Of a stretch of 64,000 bases of DNA, positions 41,594 to 50,693 are shown one piece after another. The stretch is from contig NZ_JNIJ01000027.1 of the NCBI RefSeq assembly GCF_000701345.1, positions 30,421-94,420 of the forward strand, read 5' to 3'. Source of the DNA: Bradyrhizobium sp. URHD0069. GTDB taxonomy: Bacteria; Pseudomonadota; Alphaproteobacteria; Rhizobiales; Xanthobacteraceae. Within the stretch, counting starts at the first letter, position 1. Each line of letters begins with the position of its first letter. Made by a program: the position numbers and the translations under genes. The notes below the pieces were generated by a model that saw only the letters and a program-made list of their open reading frames with translations, made no database searches and was not told the origin of the DNA.

Positions 41594-43386
41594 TAGAACA
41601 ACTCCTCTGCACGCTCTTCGAAGAACCCCCTGGGCCAGCGATCGAGGAACTCTCCTTCACCGTCTACGCGAAGGGGGCGGAAGCGCACGTCGCCATCGAT
41701 GCTCTCCACATAGATCACAGACAAATCATTAGCCGAGAGTCCGACCGTTCCTGGCGGCAGTTCGTTCTCTGTCGCCTCACGAATGCGCCTTAATAGCCGA
41801 AGCATAATGTGCTCGCTGTGTGTCTCGATTAGCAGCGTCTTATGCGTTCCTACCCAACCTTCGGGTGTCTGAACCGCCTCGATGAAAAGATCGCCGAGGC
41901 CAACCTGAAGGGCTGGATGAACGTGAAGTTCGGGCTGCTCTATGGCCAAAATGCCCTGATGTTCGCGAATACAGCTTACGATCACCGGGATCATCTGAGA
42001 AATTCCGACACCGACATCGCTTGGTGCCACTCTGATGCCCTTCTCAAAATCGCGGAGAGCAATCTCCGATCGACCGCCGAGCGTTGCATAAAGTTCTTGC
42101 AATTCCCCAAGATCGTCCTCGGCGAGCCCGCGCTCGAACAGCTGGTGAAACCGGCTCGGAACAGGCACTTCCTTGAATTGAAATTTCTCAAGGCGGTAGC
42201 CCGTCCGAAGGCGCTCTTCCTCGCTCAGCCAAGCATTAACTTTACCGAGCAACCGCCCAGACGTGTCAGTGTAGAGGAGGTCCCAGGCTGCGAGCCCCTG
42301 CGCCCAGCGTGTTTCATCAGGTGAAAGCCTCGGGCGATAATTGCGGCCAGGAATCTCCCGCAGCGGGCCAATATAAGTCATCGCACCGAGGTAGTCCCTA
42401 ACGATCCGAATCGGCCCAAGTATTAGCTCATCGAGGAGCACTGTGAGGCTGCGGCGCCTCGCGCGCTCGAAGTCTATCATTTGCGAAAGTTGACCCGTTT
42501 GCAATAGATCGGGATCCTGAGGTCGCCGGAGATGTTCGAGCTGCATTTGATCGTGGTCCACGTCGACCAGATCAAGATTCAAAGACCGATCCAAATCCGG
42601 CAGGGCCCCCAGCACCGTCTCAACGGCGACACGAAAGTCAACCTGCTTATTCTCTGCCATGTCTGCGGACATCTCTCGGGACAATTCCCAGATTTCTTGG
42701 CCGAGTGGTGTCGAAAACGGATCGCCGATATACGCGGCCTCATCCTCAGCGTAATCGCTGACGAGCGGTTCATCCGTCGGATCGATGAAATTGGTTGGGT
42801 CGATAATCGGCTGCAAGAGTGGATGCTTGAAATTAAACGCGGTGAGCTGCGCGCGCCCCTGTTGCGGCGGCGAATGGAGTTCGGCGATCGTCTCTCCATC
42901 GATTTCAACCGTAGCCTTGGCAACATAAGGAGCTCGGATTAGCTCGCTCCAGCGAACCTCAAGGCCAAGGCCGATATCCTGGACGACCGCATATTCCTTT
43001 AACGCTGTGTTCTCGCCCACGAGGTAGCGGATGCCCAGGTTGCTGAAATCAGGGTCGTGGAGGCTGCCTCCGGAATTCAGTGGTAGTCGTTCACTGCCTT
43101 GATCATCTCTTAGGTCGATACGGACCCTGAGGTTGATGGCGCGATTCAAGTCGTGGCTATGGACGAGCGTTGCAAACCCGCCCAAATCGATCAGCCCGCC
43201 GGCGATAGTCTGATCAGGGTCGGCGTTTCGGCGCTCGAGGATTTCGCGCAGATAGTGCAGCGATTGCAGGATCGTGCTCTTTCCCGCGCTGTTCGGACCG
43301 AACAGCAATGTAATCGGCTTGAGATCTACCGATTGGCTATTGCCTATCCCTTTAAAGTTCTCAATCTCTATTTGGCTCAGGCGCAT
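41593..43386 (-). CDS. AAA ATPase with DUF3696-like C-terminus (restriction-linked)
   Basis: SMC/ABC-type ATPase, 597 residues from the ATG at 43386 (MRLSQIEIENFKGIGN), which follows TGAGG; a longer in-frame start would overlap hsdS. Walker A is GPNSAGKST at 30-38, Walker B ILAIEQPELHVHP at about 479-491, then LIETHSEH near 519 and a C-terminal WPRGFFEER that matches DUF3696 proteins. The family is close to ATPases of the Septu PtuA and rloA (restriction-linked) type. There is a 7 bp gap after hsdS and a 1 bp overlap with the PLD-like gene. It likely senses a DNA or phage signal and drives the partner protein; that is inference. Confidence 0.88.
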   Translation of the reverse strand: MRLSQIEIENFKGIGNSQSVDLKPITLLFGPNSAGKSTILQSLHYLREILERRNADPDQTIAGGLIDLGGFATLVHSHDLNRAINLRVRIDLRDDQGSERLPLNSGGSLHDPDFSNLGIRYLVGENTALKEYAVVQDIGLGLEVRWSELIRAPYVAKATVEIDGETIAELHSPPQQGRAQLTAFNFKHPLLQPIIDPTNFIDPTDEPLVSDYAEDEAAYIGDPFSTPLGQEIWELSREMSADMAENKQVDFRVAVETVLGALPDLDRSLNLDLVDVDHDQMQLEHLRRPQDPDLLQTGQLSQMIDFERARRRSLTVLLDELILGPIRIVRDYLGAMTYIGPLREIPGRNYRPRLSPDETRWAQGLAAWDLLYTDTSGRLLGKVNAWLSEEERLRTGYRLEKFQFKEVPVPSRFHQLFERGLAEDDLGELQELYATLGGRSEIALRDFEKGIRVAPSDVGVGISQMIPVIVSCIREHQGILAIEQPELHVHPALQVGLGDLFIEAVQTPEGWVGTHKTLLIETHSEHIMLRLLRRIREATENELPPGTVGLSANDLSVIYVESIDGDVRFRPLRVDGEGEFLDRWPRGFFEERAEELF

Positions 43387-43393
43387 TGTGACC

Positions 43394-44596
43394 TCATAAT
43401 TCGCCTCGGAACGCGCGTTGAGCCAGGCTTCCAATGAGCGCATTGTCTTCCGCGCAACTGGTTCGCAATTTCCCTATCGTTCGCAACACCTGCTTAAACA
43501 TGCGACCAAAGTTTTCTTGGGATTGAGAGTTCGGGTTCAGGAATGCAATCTCCTGAAATTTGCCTTTGCTAACCATTCCTTTCATAGAGTTGGTGGATGC
43601 ATTCTGCACGAGCCGTTTTCCAACGAGGAATTGGCAATACAAGAAAAACGGATCGATACCAGGGTTGGGAACAACCGCATTTATTTGCTGGTTGAACGCG
43701 ACCTCGCGGTCTGCCAAAGCGGCATTACCAATGCTGTTTGGGCTTCCAGCGATGCACGTTACTAACGTCGAGCCTGTGGGAACTGATCGGCTGATAGCCT
43801 GACCCTTTCGAGTCAACGTTTCTTCAGCATCGGTCAAAAAGTGATGAGGAGTTCCTATATTGTCTGATTTGATCCACTCGATCCCAGGGCCATAGTTCTC
43901 AGGGTCAATGCGAGGCGGCGTGTTTCCGGTAACTACACGACCCATCTCCTTGATCGGCGAAATGGGTAGCTTCTTTGGATTTGATACTGGATCTCCAAAC
44001 ATTTCCAAAAACGTTGACCGAAGGAAAGCATCCGCCAACCCAAGCATCTGCTGTCTCTTACGGCCGATTTCGTCAGCTCTGTCGAGGATCGCTGCGATCC
44101 TCGTCTGCTCGGCAATTGGCGGGATAGGGACTTCAACCTTTCTGAGGTCCGCAAAATTAATTGCGTCCAAGCCAGTTGTTTTTTTGGTAATCTTATCCAA
44201 GCGTACTCGGCATAAATACCGGTAGAGGAATTCATTTGATATTGCCGGGTCTCTGATTTCCAGCGCGCAAATATGACTAACAATCACGGCATCAATGCCC
44301 AGAATCGCCCTATGATTTAGACCCACCGACCCGCTTCTCGGCATAAGTATCGCGCCTGCCTTAATGGGAATTAGGTTGTGCGCAGTCGCGAAGTCCCTAT
44401 CGAGATAGTCATCAACCTCATTTAGGTTGTCGGTTAGGTGATATCGGCCCAAATCCTTCATTCGTACGAACGGTATTCCGTCCGCAGCAAAAGCTCTTGG
44501 ATCCTGCGGAGCAGGCTTCCCCCCGTGTATTTGTGCAATCTCTCCGATCGTCGCTTTACGCCAACTCGCGGGAATGCCGTTAGCCAACTCGATCAT
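43394..44596 (-). CDS. hsdS: Type I restriction-modification specificity subunit HsdS
   Basis: Recognises the bipartite DNA target for HsdM/HsdR. The 400-residue protein has two target-recognition modules: WRKATIGEIAQIHGGKPAPQ near 12 and PISPIKEMGRVVTGNTPPR near 210. Each is followed by the conserved helical spacer, for example IPPIAEQTRIAAILDRADEI near 158-177. The first codons overlap the hsdM stop by 4 bp. Specificity cannot be predicted by eye. Confidence 0.93.
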   Translation of the reverse strand: MIELANGIPASWRKATIGEIAQIHGGKPAPQDPRAFAADGIPFVRMKDLGRYHLTDNLNEVDDYLDRDFATAHNLIPIKAGAILMPRSGSVGLNHRAILGIDAVIVSHICALEIRDPAISNEFLYRYLCRVRLDKITKKTTGLDAINFADLRKVEVPIPPIAEQTRIAAILDRADEIGRKRQQMLGLADAFLRSTFLEMFGDPVSNPKKLPISPIKEMGRVVTGNTPPRIDPENYGPGIEWIKSDNIGTPHHFLTDAEETLTRKGQAISRSVPTGSTLVTCIAGSPNSIGNAALADREVAFNQQINAVVPNPGIDPFFLYCQFLVGKRLVQNASTNSMKGMVSKGKFQEIAFLNPNSQSQENFGRMFKQVLRTIGKLRTSCAEDNALIGSLAQRAFRGEL

Positions 44597-46116
44597 CCGA
44601 GCAGCTCCTCAAGCTCGGCAAGCTCTGACGTTATTTCTTCGTTGAGTGCCTTTATGCGCTCCAAGATCTGGATCGGCTGATCATAGGCTTCCTCGGCGTG
44701 GACTCTCTCCTTGTACCGACTTAGCGAAAGGTCATAATTTGTCGCTCGGATTTCACCGGCGTTAACGAAAAACGCTTTTTGGGTACGACTATTCTCATGT
44801 TGCGTCTCTCTCGCTTGCCATCGAGCCAAACAGTCAGGCAAATCGTTGGCGTCAATCGGTTCGCGCTTATCGTCGAGTGACATGCCATCCGCCAGCACGT
44901 CGTAGAAGAATACATCATCGGTTCGGCCACCCTTCGTAAAAACGAGGATCGCCGTAGAAACACTTGCGTAAGGCTTGAACACGCCGCTTGGTAGCGAAAT
45001 AACAGCTTCAAGTTGATTGTGATCGACCAACAATTTTCGTAACGCCACATGCGCGCCGGAAGAGCCGAAAAGAACGCCGTCGGGCACAATCGTCGCTGAG
45101 CGACCGCCGTTCTTGAGCATGCGAAGGATCAGAACCAGAAAAAGAAGTTCAGTCTTCCTGGTCTTCACCTGTCGTAACAGCGAAGCATGAACGTCCTCGA
45201 AATCTAGGCTTCCCTTGAAGGGAGGATTAGCGAGGACGACATCAAAGCCTTCGGAAGCGGCCTTTGGGAATTTGTCGGTGAAGCCTGCGCTCAGCGTATC
45301 CTGATAGTGAATGTCAGGATCATCGACACCATGCAACATAAGATTCATCGCGGCGATGCGGAGCATCGTGGCATCGAAGTCGAAACCGTGGAACATGCCG
45401 CTGCGGATGTGCTCGCGATGCGCCTCTAGCAGGTCGCCAGTGTATGTCTTCTCTGTTTTGCCTGTTTCGGGGTCAGCTTCTTCGAGCACGCCTTCGGGGG
45501 AGGTGTACTTCTCCAATAGGTGCTGCATGGTCTGAACTAGAAAGCCGCCCGTGCCACATGCTGGATCGCCGATGACATCGGTTGGCTTCGGCTCCAACAT
45601 GTCGACCATCAAGCGAATAATGTGGCGCGGCGTGCGGAATTGGCCGTTGATGCCGGCCGTCGTCAGCTTGCTCAGCAGATACTCGTAAAGATCACCTTTG
45701 GCGTCACCTTCGGTGAGCGGGAGCTGGTCGATCATGTTGATCGCCTTCACCAACAGGCTGGGCTTCTGGATCATCAACTGCGCGTCCTTCATGAATTCGG
45801 CGAACGCGGAGCCGCTAGTGGAGGCTTTCCTGAAGTGCGGGAACACCTTGTCGCGCACCAAGGGCAGCATCGCCTCAGAACCGAGGTGTCTGAACTGAGA
45901 CCAGCGCAAACTCTGTTCGTCATCTGAAAAGCGACGATTGAACGATTTGTGCGTCCGCTTCATGCGGTTTTCATCACGAGTTTCGTTGATATCTAATAAG
46001 CGCGCGAACATCAGGAACGTGATCTGTTCGATCACGGTCAACGGGTTGGTGATGCCGCCCTGCCAAAACTCAGTCCAGAGCGCATCGACGCGGCGCTTAA
46101 GTTCACCCGTAATCAT
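44593..46116 (-). CDS. hsdM: Type I restriction-modification DNA methyltransferase HsdM
   Basis: N6-adenine methyltransferase, 507 residues. It has an N-terminal helical domain (ELKRRVDALWTEFWQGG), SAM motif I DPACGTGGF at 184-192, catalytic motif IV NPPF at 297-300, and a C-terminal coiled-coil tail that pairs with HsdS (ILERIKALNEEITSELAELE). It overlaps hsdR (4 bp) and hsdS (4 bp), so expression is tightly coupled. All catalytic residues are present. Confidence 0.96.
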   Translation of the reverse strand: MITGELKRRVDALWTEFWQGGITNPLTVIEQITFLMFARLLDINETRDENRMKRTHKSFNRRFSDDEQSLRWSQFRHLGSEAMLPLVRDKVFPHFRKASTSGSAFAEFMKDAQLMIQKPSLLVKAINMIDQLPLTEGDAKGDLYEYLLSKLTTAGINGQFRTPRHIIRLMVDMLEPKPTDVIGDPACGTGGFLVQTMQHLLEKYTSPEGVLEEADPETGKTEKTYTGDLLEAHREHIRSGMFHGFDFDATMLRIAAMNLMLHGVDDPDIHYQDTLSAGFTDKFPKAASEGFDVVLANPPFKGSLDFEDVHASLLRQVKTRKTELLFLVLILRMLKNGGRSATIVPDGVLFGSSGAHVALRKLLVDHNQLEAVISLPSGVFKPYASVSTAILVFTKGGRTDDVFFYDVLADGMSLDDKREPIDANDLPDCLARWQARETQHENSRTQKAFFVNAGEIRATNYDLSLSRYKERVHAEEAYDQPIQILERIKALNEEITSELAELEELLG

Positions 46117-49100
46117 TGGTAGCTCGTCCCTTCAGGCTTGTCGTCTTTGGGCCTGGCGCCCATAGGAGGTTCATAAGTACTGAGTATGTCGAGGAGATCG
46201 TCGATCTCCTCTGGCTTCGCGAAGACGCCATCGAGACCGTCGGCATCCACAACTGTGAATGGCTGCTCGTAGAGGCGATCAAGCGTGACCGATCCAAAGC
46301 GAGCGATGTGGTTCTGAAGCAGACCGAGAAAGCGGGTCTGTTTGGCTGTCAGCTTGGGATGCCGGCGCGCGAATTCCGCGAATCGTGTCGCGACCGATTC
46401 TGGGTCCAATCCCACAATCGACCGGATAGCAAAATCCAGCGGCACGGCTGTTTCCGAAAAAAACTCTTCAAGGACGTCCCGGCTCGCGTTCGAGCTTTGA
46501 ATCAAGACGAGCGAGACAAGAGCCTGAATGTCGGCCTCGGACACCGCTTCACCCGCTCGGATCTTCTGAAGCGTTGGATTTGTGCCGAAGTGCCGCTTAA
46601 GCTCCGCTTCTACGATCTGCTTATAAGCCTTCATGTCGACTGTCGCGAGATTCGACGCGCGCCGGTTCATCACAAATTCGGCGGCGTTCTCGGTGACATC
46701 GACTATCTTTGACGGAATCGGCGTCACACCTTTCCGTTCGCGATGATGCATGATTTCTCGCAGAGGCTGGCGAACCGACTCCAGGTCGGTGAAAGTTACG
46801 CCTCGCCAGAACTCATCCGACTTCACGCGCTTAATAACCTCGGCTTTCTCGCGGACCGGGTTGAGGTGCATCTGGAGGGCCGCCAGGCGATCAAGCAATT
46901 CGATCTTCAGATCGGCCACAGTTCCGGATTTCCGAAGGAGGGCGATCTGCATGCGTGCCACAAGGAGATCCAGTGCGTAGGCGTCACTTAGGCCACGGAT
47001 ATTGCGCCACATCATGAGAGGCGCGAGCACCTGCCGAAGCAATGCAACGGTAGCTGGCGCAAACGCCTTTAGCGTCGTTGGCACCGACAAGGCCCGTTTC
47101 TCGCGCCATTTTTCACGCACCGAAACCGACTCTTCGGGAAGGGCTTCTATATCCTTACCGATCAGATCAACCGCCGTATCAAAGACCGCGATTTCGCTTT
47201 GACGCAGCGCGGTCTCGGCAAGATTTATGCGCTCTTCGAAGACCAGTTGAAGCAGAGGTTTCGACTGGGTCGGGTCAGCGGGGCGATAGCCCATTTCGAA
47301 GCGTTCGAAATTACCCCAATGGTCGAATATGCGGAAGATTTTCTTATGGAGGCCAGGGCCGAAAAGGTCCTCCTTCAGACGCGTGCCGCGGCCGATCATC
47401 TGCCAGAACTTAACGGGCGACTTCACCGGCTTTGCAAAGATAAGGTTCAAGATTTCGGGGATGTCGATGCCGGTGTCGAGCATGTCGACCGAAATCGCGA
47501 TGGTAAGGTCATTGTTAGCGCCATCGCCCTTGAAGTCGTCGATGAGCTGCTCGGCTCTCGGGTCGTAATTGTCGATGACTTGGCAAAAGCGCCCGCCATA
47601 TTGCGGATACATCTCATCAAACATCTGCCGCATGAGCACAGCATGCTGATGGTTCCTCGCGAAAATGATACTCTTGCCAGGGAGCTGACCGGTGGCGTCT
47701 CGCAAGCCATTTTCCATCAGGTTACGAAGGATCGCGCGGTTGGTGTCCTTGTTATAGATGATCTTGTCGATCTGCTCGGACGAAAAATCATACTGCGCCG
47801 GGTCTTCACCTTGCTCTTCAAGCTCCTGAATTTGCTCTTTGGTCAGGATGTCGAGCCGGATCCCTTCGCGGAGAAACTGTGTGGTGTGCTCAAAAACCTC
47901 GAACGGGGTAAGGAAACTCTCCCTCACGGCCTGCTCAAGATCGTAATTCGCGGTCGGCAATTGGCCTTCGCAGCCGAACAGGCTGAATGTGTTTCGCGAA
48001 ACGAAGTCCACCGGCGTCGCTGTCAGGCCAATTTGGAGACAGTCGAAATAATGGAACATGTCGCCATAGACATTGTAGATGCTTCGATGTGACTCGTCAG
48101 CGATGATCAAGTCGAAGAAGCCAACGTCGAACGATTGATAAACCTTCTGCATCGCCGGATAGGTGGCGAGAAATATGCGTTCGCTCGCCGATTGGTTCAC
48201 GCGAGAGCTGACGATGCGAATGGGTTCCGACAGAAAGTCCCCGAATGCATTCTTGGCCTGTTTTCGCAGTTCACGACGATCGCAAAGGAAAAGGACGCGC
48301 TTCACCCAACCCGCACGAATGAGCAACTCGGCCAACGCGATCGCGACACGTGTTTTGCCGGTTCCCGTTGCTTGAACGATCAGCGCCTTCCTGTGACCGT
48401 CTGAGAAGCGCTCGGAGACCCGTTTGATGGCTTCGATCTGGTAGAGGCGATTGACTATCGCAACATTGGGTTCCAGCGAATTCAGCGGCTTCCGGGTTCC
48501 TCGCTGGAAATTCACCAAATACTGGAGGCTGTCCTTCGAATAATATCCAAAGACCTTTCTGGGCGGATAGCCAAGGACGTCATCCCACATCCAAATGTCA
48601 TAACCGTTCGTGTAGAAGATGACGGGGCGATGCCCATGCATCTTTTCGAGACCATCGGCATAGAGCTTGGCTTGTTGGCGACCGAGTTCCGGATCAATCG
48701 AGGTCTTTTTCGCTTCGATCACGGCCAGGGGATTGCCGTTGTCATCCCAAAGCACGTAGTCGGCATAGCCAAGTCCGGACGTTGTCGGTTGATGCTTAAC
48801 CTCGACCTCTTTGCCAACCTCTGTCGAGCTTGCATTACCCAGAGCGACATTCCAGCCGGCAGTAGCGAGGAGGCTATCGATAATCCGCGCTCGCGTTGTT
48901 GCTTCACTGAAATGAAGCAGGTTCGCGGTCGCGGCGCTCGACGAGGCAAGTGCCTCGATCTCTTCTACCTTCTTTTCGGCGGTTACCGTTGCCTGCCTGA
49001 CCGTTTCTAGCTCGCGCAGAAGCGCTTCCATCTGCGCTTCTTGGGCGGCGAGCTTTTCCAGAACTTGGCGCTTTTCGCGCTTGAGCTGGCCTTTGCTCTC

Positions 49101-49529
49101 GTCGGCTCCTTCGGGCGAGGGCTGCACAAATGTAGGAATGCTTTTGGCATCCCCTTTGCCATGTTGAATAAACAGCCACCGTCCTAGATCGAAAGCCTCC
49201 TGCAAAAGCCAGAGCGCGTTGCGCGTCGTAGCAGGTTCACCGTGGGCCGCTCTATTGCCATGAATCCGGAGGGCATGAAGCTTGTCCAGGACCACCCTCG
49301 GGGTTATCGCGGCGAAGGACTGATTGCCAAGCAAATCCACAAACGTCGCGTGCTCAGGCTTCGGCAAGCCTAGGTCTCGATAGATATCCTTCGTCAGATT
49401 TTCGGCGAACAATCGCAGCTTTACGAGCGCACTGGCCGGGTCATCATGCGTATACGCCTCAGCAAAGCCGCCAAGTGCTGCAAGCTCAGGCCATGTTCCG
49501 CGAAGGATTTCGAAGTTGCGGGACTTCAT
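46113..49529 (-). CDS. hsdR: Type I restriction endonuclease subunit HsdR with N-terminal DUF4145 domain
   Basis: ATP-dependent translocating nuclease, 1138 residues. Domain order: DUF4145 HEPN-like domain (about 1-125, with RIHGNRAAH at 88-96), coiled coil (about 145-195), PD-(D/E)xK nuclease (Asp257, Glu272, Lys274 in AVIEAKKT), and superfamily 2 helicase with Walker A ATGTGKT at 387-393, DESH box and GRGTRLKED. An EcoEI-type C-terminal domain binds HsdM/S. The core motifs are intact, so the system looks functional. It overlaps the WYL regulator upstream and hsdM downstream by 4 bp each. Confidence 0.95.
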   Translation of the reverse strand: MKSRNFEILRGTWPELAALGGFAEAYTHDDPASALVKLRLFAENLTKDIYRDLGLPKPEHATFVDLLGNQSFAAITPRVVLDKLHALRIHGNRAAHGEPATTRNALWLLQEAFDLGRWLFIQHGKGDAKSIPTFVQPSPEGADESKGQLKREKRQVLEKLAAQEAQMEALLRELETVRQATVTAEKKVEEIEALASSSAATANLLHFSEATTRARIIDSLLATAGWNVALGNASSTEVGKEVEVKHQPTTSGLGYADYVLWDDNGNPLAVIEAKKTSIDPELGRQQAKLYADGLEKMHGHRPVIFYTNGYDIWMWDDVLGYPPRKVFGYYSKDSLQYLVNFQRGTRKPLNSLEPNVAIVNRLYQIEAIKRVSERFSDGHRKALIVQATGTGKTRVAIALAELLIRAGWVKRVLFLCDRRELRKQAKNAFGDFLSEPIRIVSSRVNQSASERIFLATYPAMQKVYQSFDVGFFDLIIADESHRSIYNVYGDMFHYFDCLQIGLTATPVDFVSRNTFSLFGCEGQLPTANYDLEQAVRESFLTPFEVFEHTTQFLREGIRLDILTKEQIQELEEQGEDPAQYDFSSEQIDKIIYNKDTNRAILRNLMENGLRDATGQLPGKSIIFARNHQHAVLMRQMFDEMYPQYGGRFCQVIDNYDPRAEQLIDDFKGDGANNDLTIAISVDMLDTGIDIPEILNLIFAKPVKSPVKFWQMIGRGTRLKEDLFGPGLHKKIFRIFDHWGNFERFEMGYRPADPTQSKPLLQLVFEERINLAETALRQSEIAVFDTAVDLIGKDIEALPEESVSVREKWREKRALSVPTTLKAFAPATVALLRQVLAPLMMWRNIRGLSDAYALDLLVARMQIALLRKSGTVADLKIELLDRLAALQMHLNPVREKAEVIKRVKSDEFWRGVTFTDLESVRQPLREIMHHRERKGVTPIPSKIVDVTENAAEFVMNRRASNLATVDMKAYKQIVEAELKRHFGTNPTLQKIRAGEAVSEADIQALVSLVLIQSSNASRDVLEEFFSETAVPLDFAIRSIVGLDPESVATRFAEFARRHPKLTAKQTRFLGLLQNHIARFGSVTLDRLYEQPFTVVDADGLDGVFAKPEEIDDLLDILSTYEPPMGARPKDDKPEGTSYQ

Positions 49530-50404
49530 CGCATTGCCTCCGAGAGGGCTCTGTCGAATTCGTCCCGGTTCTTCACAACTACAGGCGCTTCACTGGGATT
49601 ATCGAAGTGGTCAGCTACATCAAGACGAAGACGCTTGCTGAAGTGATAAAGCAGTGCGCAACGAACACGTACGAGCGCCTCCCCATTTTTCATCGCGAAA
49701 TCCTGGGCGATGATTTCACGTTGGCTTGTACTCAAACGGGGATTTGGGCAAAGTCGTACGAGGAAATGCTTCGTCCAGAACTTATCGTCTGATGCAGATG
49801 CTCCGGGTGCGTTTGATAACCTTGTATCGAGACAACGAGAGAGAATGAAGTCTTTGAATTTTTGATCAATATGGCAATAAGCCCGCATGTGCCACCGCAG
49901 ACCATCGCTCCCGAAGGCATGCGGAGAAACCCGCCGCCATACGGGGAAGGGTCGGGAGGCGTTCATCGATTGATAGAGGATTTCAATCGATCTCTGACCA
50001 CGGATACACTCCAACAAACAGCGTAGAACGTTTGGCAATACCCGACGTTGCGGGAACGGCAACTTGTCAGCGTTCGGTGCAGATGCGACCCAGCTATCAC
50101 TTCCGCCGCCAGCTACCGCAGTTGCATTCAGCTGCTCCAAATAAGCAGCCGAATCGATCGTGATAAATTTCGCTCGAAAGCTCTTTGACGCAAAGTATCG
50201 CTTTAAACTTCGGTCATACCGAATGTTGCTAGGTGCGTGCTCCTGATAAAGGGTCAAGTCCTTAGATGCTTGCGGCACGGAAACGCCGAACGCATCCACA
50301 ATATCAGACCGATTAATGCCGCCTTCCCAGAAAAGCCGAAATTCAATGAATTCGAGCCTTCGCTCCGGACCCCATCGAAGTTCTGTTAAAACACTCGCAG
50401 TCAT
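49526..50404 (-). CDS. HTH-WYL domain regulator (BrxR/CapW-like), first gene of the hsd operon
   Basis: A 292-residue protein from the ATG at 50404, preceded by GGAAG. The N-terminal winged helix RRLEFIEFRLFWEGGINRSD followed by IVDAFGVSVPQASKDLTLYQ is the pattern of BrxR/CapW regulators that sit in front of BREX, CBASS and other defence operons. A WYL-type ligand domain follows (SIEILYQSMNASRPFPVWRR, HAFGSDGLRWHMRAYCHIDQ). Its stop overlaps hsdR by 4 bp, so it is the head of the same transcript and probably autoregulates it through the inverted repeat upstream. The natural ligand is unknown. Confidence 0.88.
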   Translation of the reverse strand: MTASVLTELRWGPERRLEFIEFRLFWEGGINRSDIVDAFGVSVPQASKDLTLYQEHAPSNIRYDRSLKRYFASKSFRAKFITIDSAAYLEQLNATAVAGGGSDSWVASAPNADKLPFPQRRVLPNVLRCLLECIRGQRSIEILYQSMNASRPFPVWRRVSPHAFGSDGLRWHMRAYCHIDQKFKDFILSRCLDTRLSNAPGASASDDKFWTKHFLVRLCPNPRLSTSQREIIAQDFAMKNGEALVRVRCALLYHFSKRLRLDVADHFDNPSEAPVVVKNRDEFDRALSEAMR

Positions 50405-50416
50405 CGTCACTTCCGT

Positions 50417-50460
50417 AAATACGTCGTCTTGTTATATCCATCGTGTTTCTATACGTATTT
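50417..50460. promoter_or_regulatory. Candidate operator of the WYL-regulated defence operon
   Basis: AAATACGT (50417-50424) and ACGTATTT (50453-50460) are perfect 8-bp inverted arms with centres 36 bp apart, immediately upstream of the regulator start. WYL regulators of this class are known to repress their own operon from inverted repeats in this position. No clear -35/-10 pair could be assigned. Confidence 0.5.
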
Positions 50461-50693
50461 GTGAAGATGCGTCAATAGCTAACGAACTAAAAATCACTGA
50501 TCCTGTGCTTCAGGCATGCGCCTCCTCCCGAAGTCAGGATTGAAAGCTTAGCGCGCTAGGCAGAGAATCGCCTAAGTTGCAGGAGCTAGACGACCTTCGC
50601 AGGCTCAACCTGTTCGCCCATGCCGAGGTCATGGCTGAGTCCACGTAAGGCTTCTCCTGATCATTTCTTTCGTCGAATATTGAGGCAAGCTGA

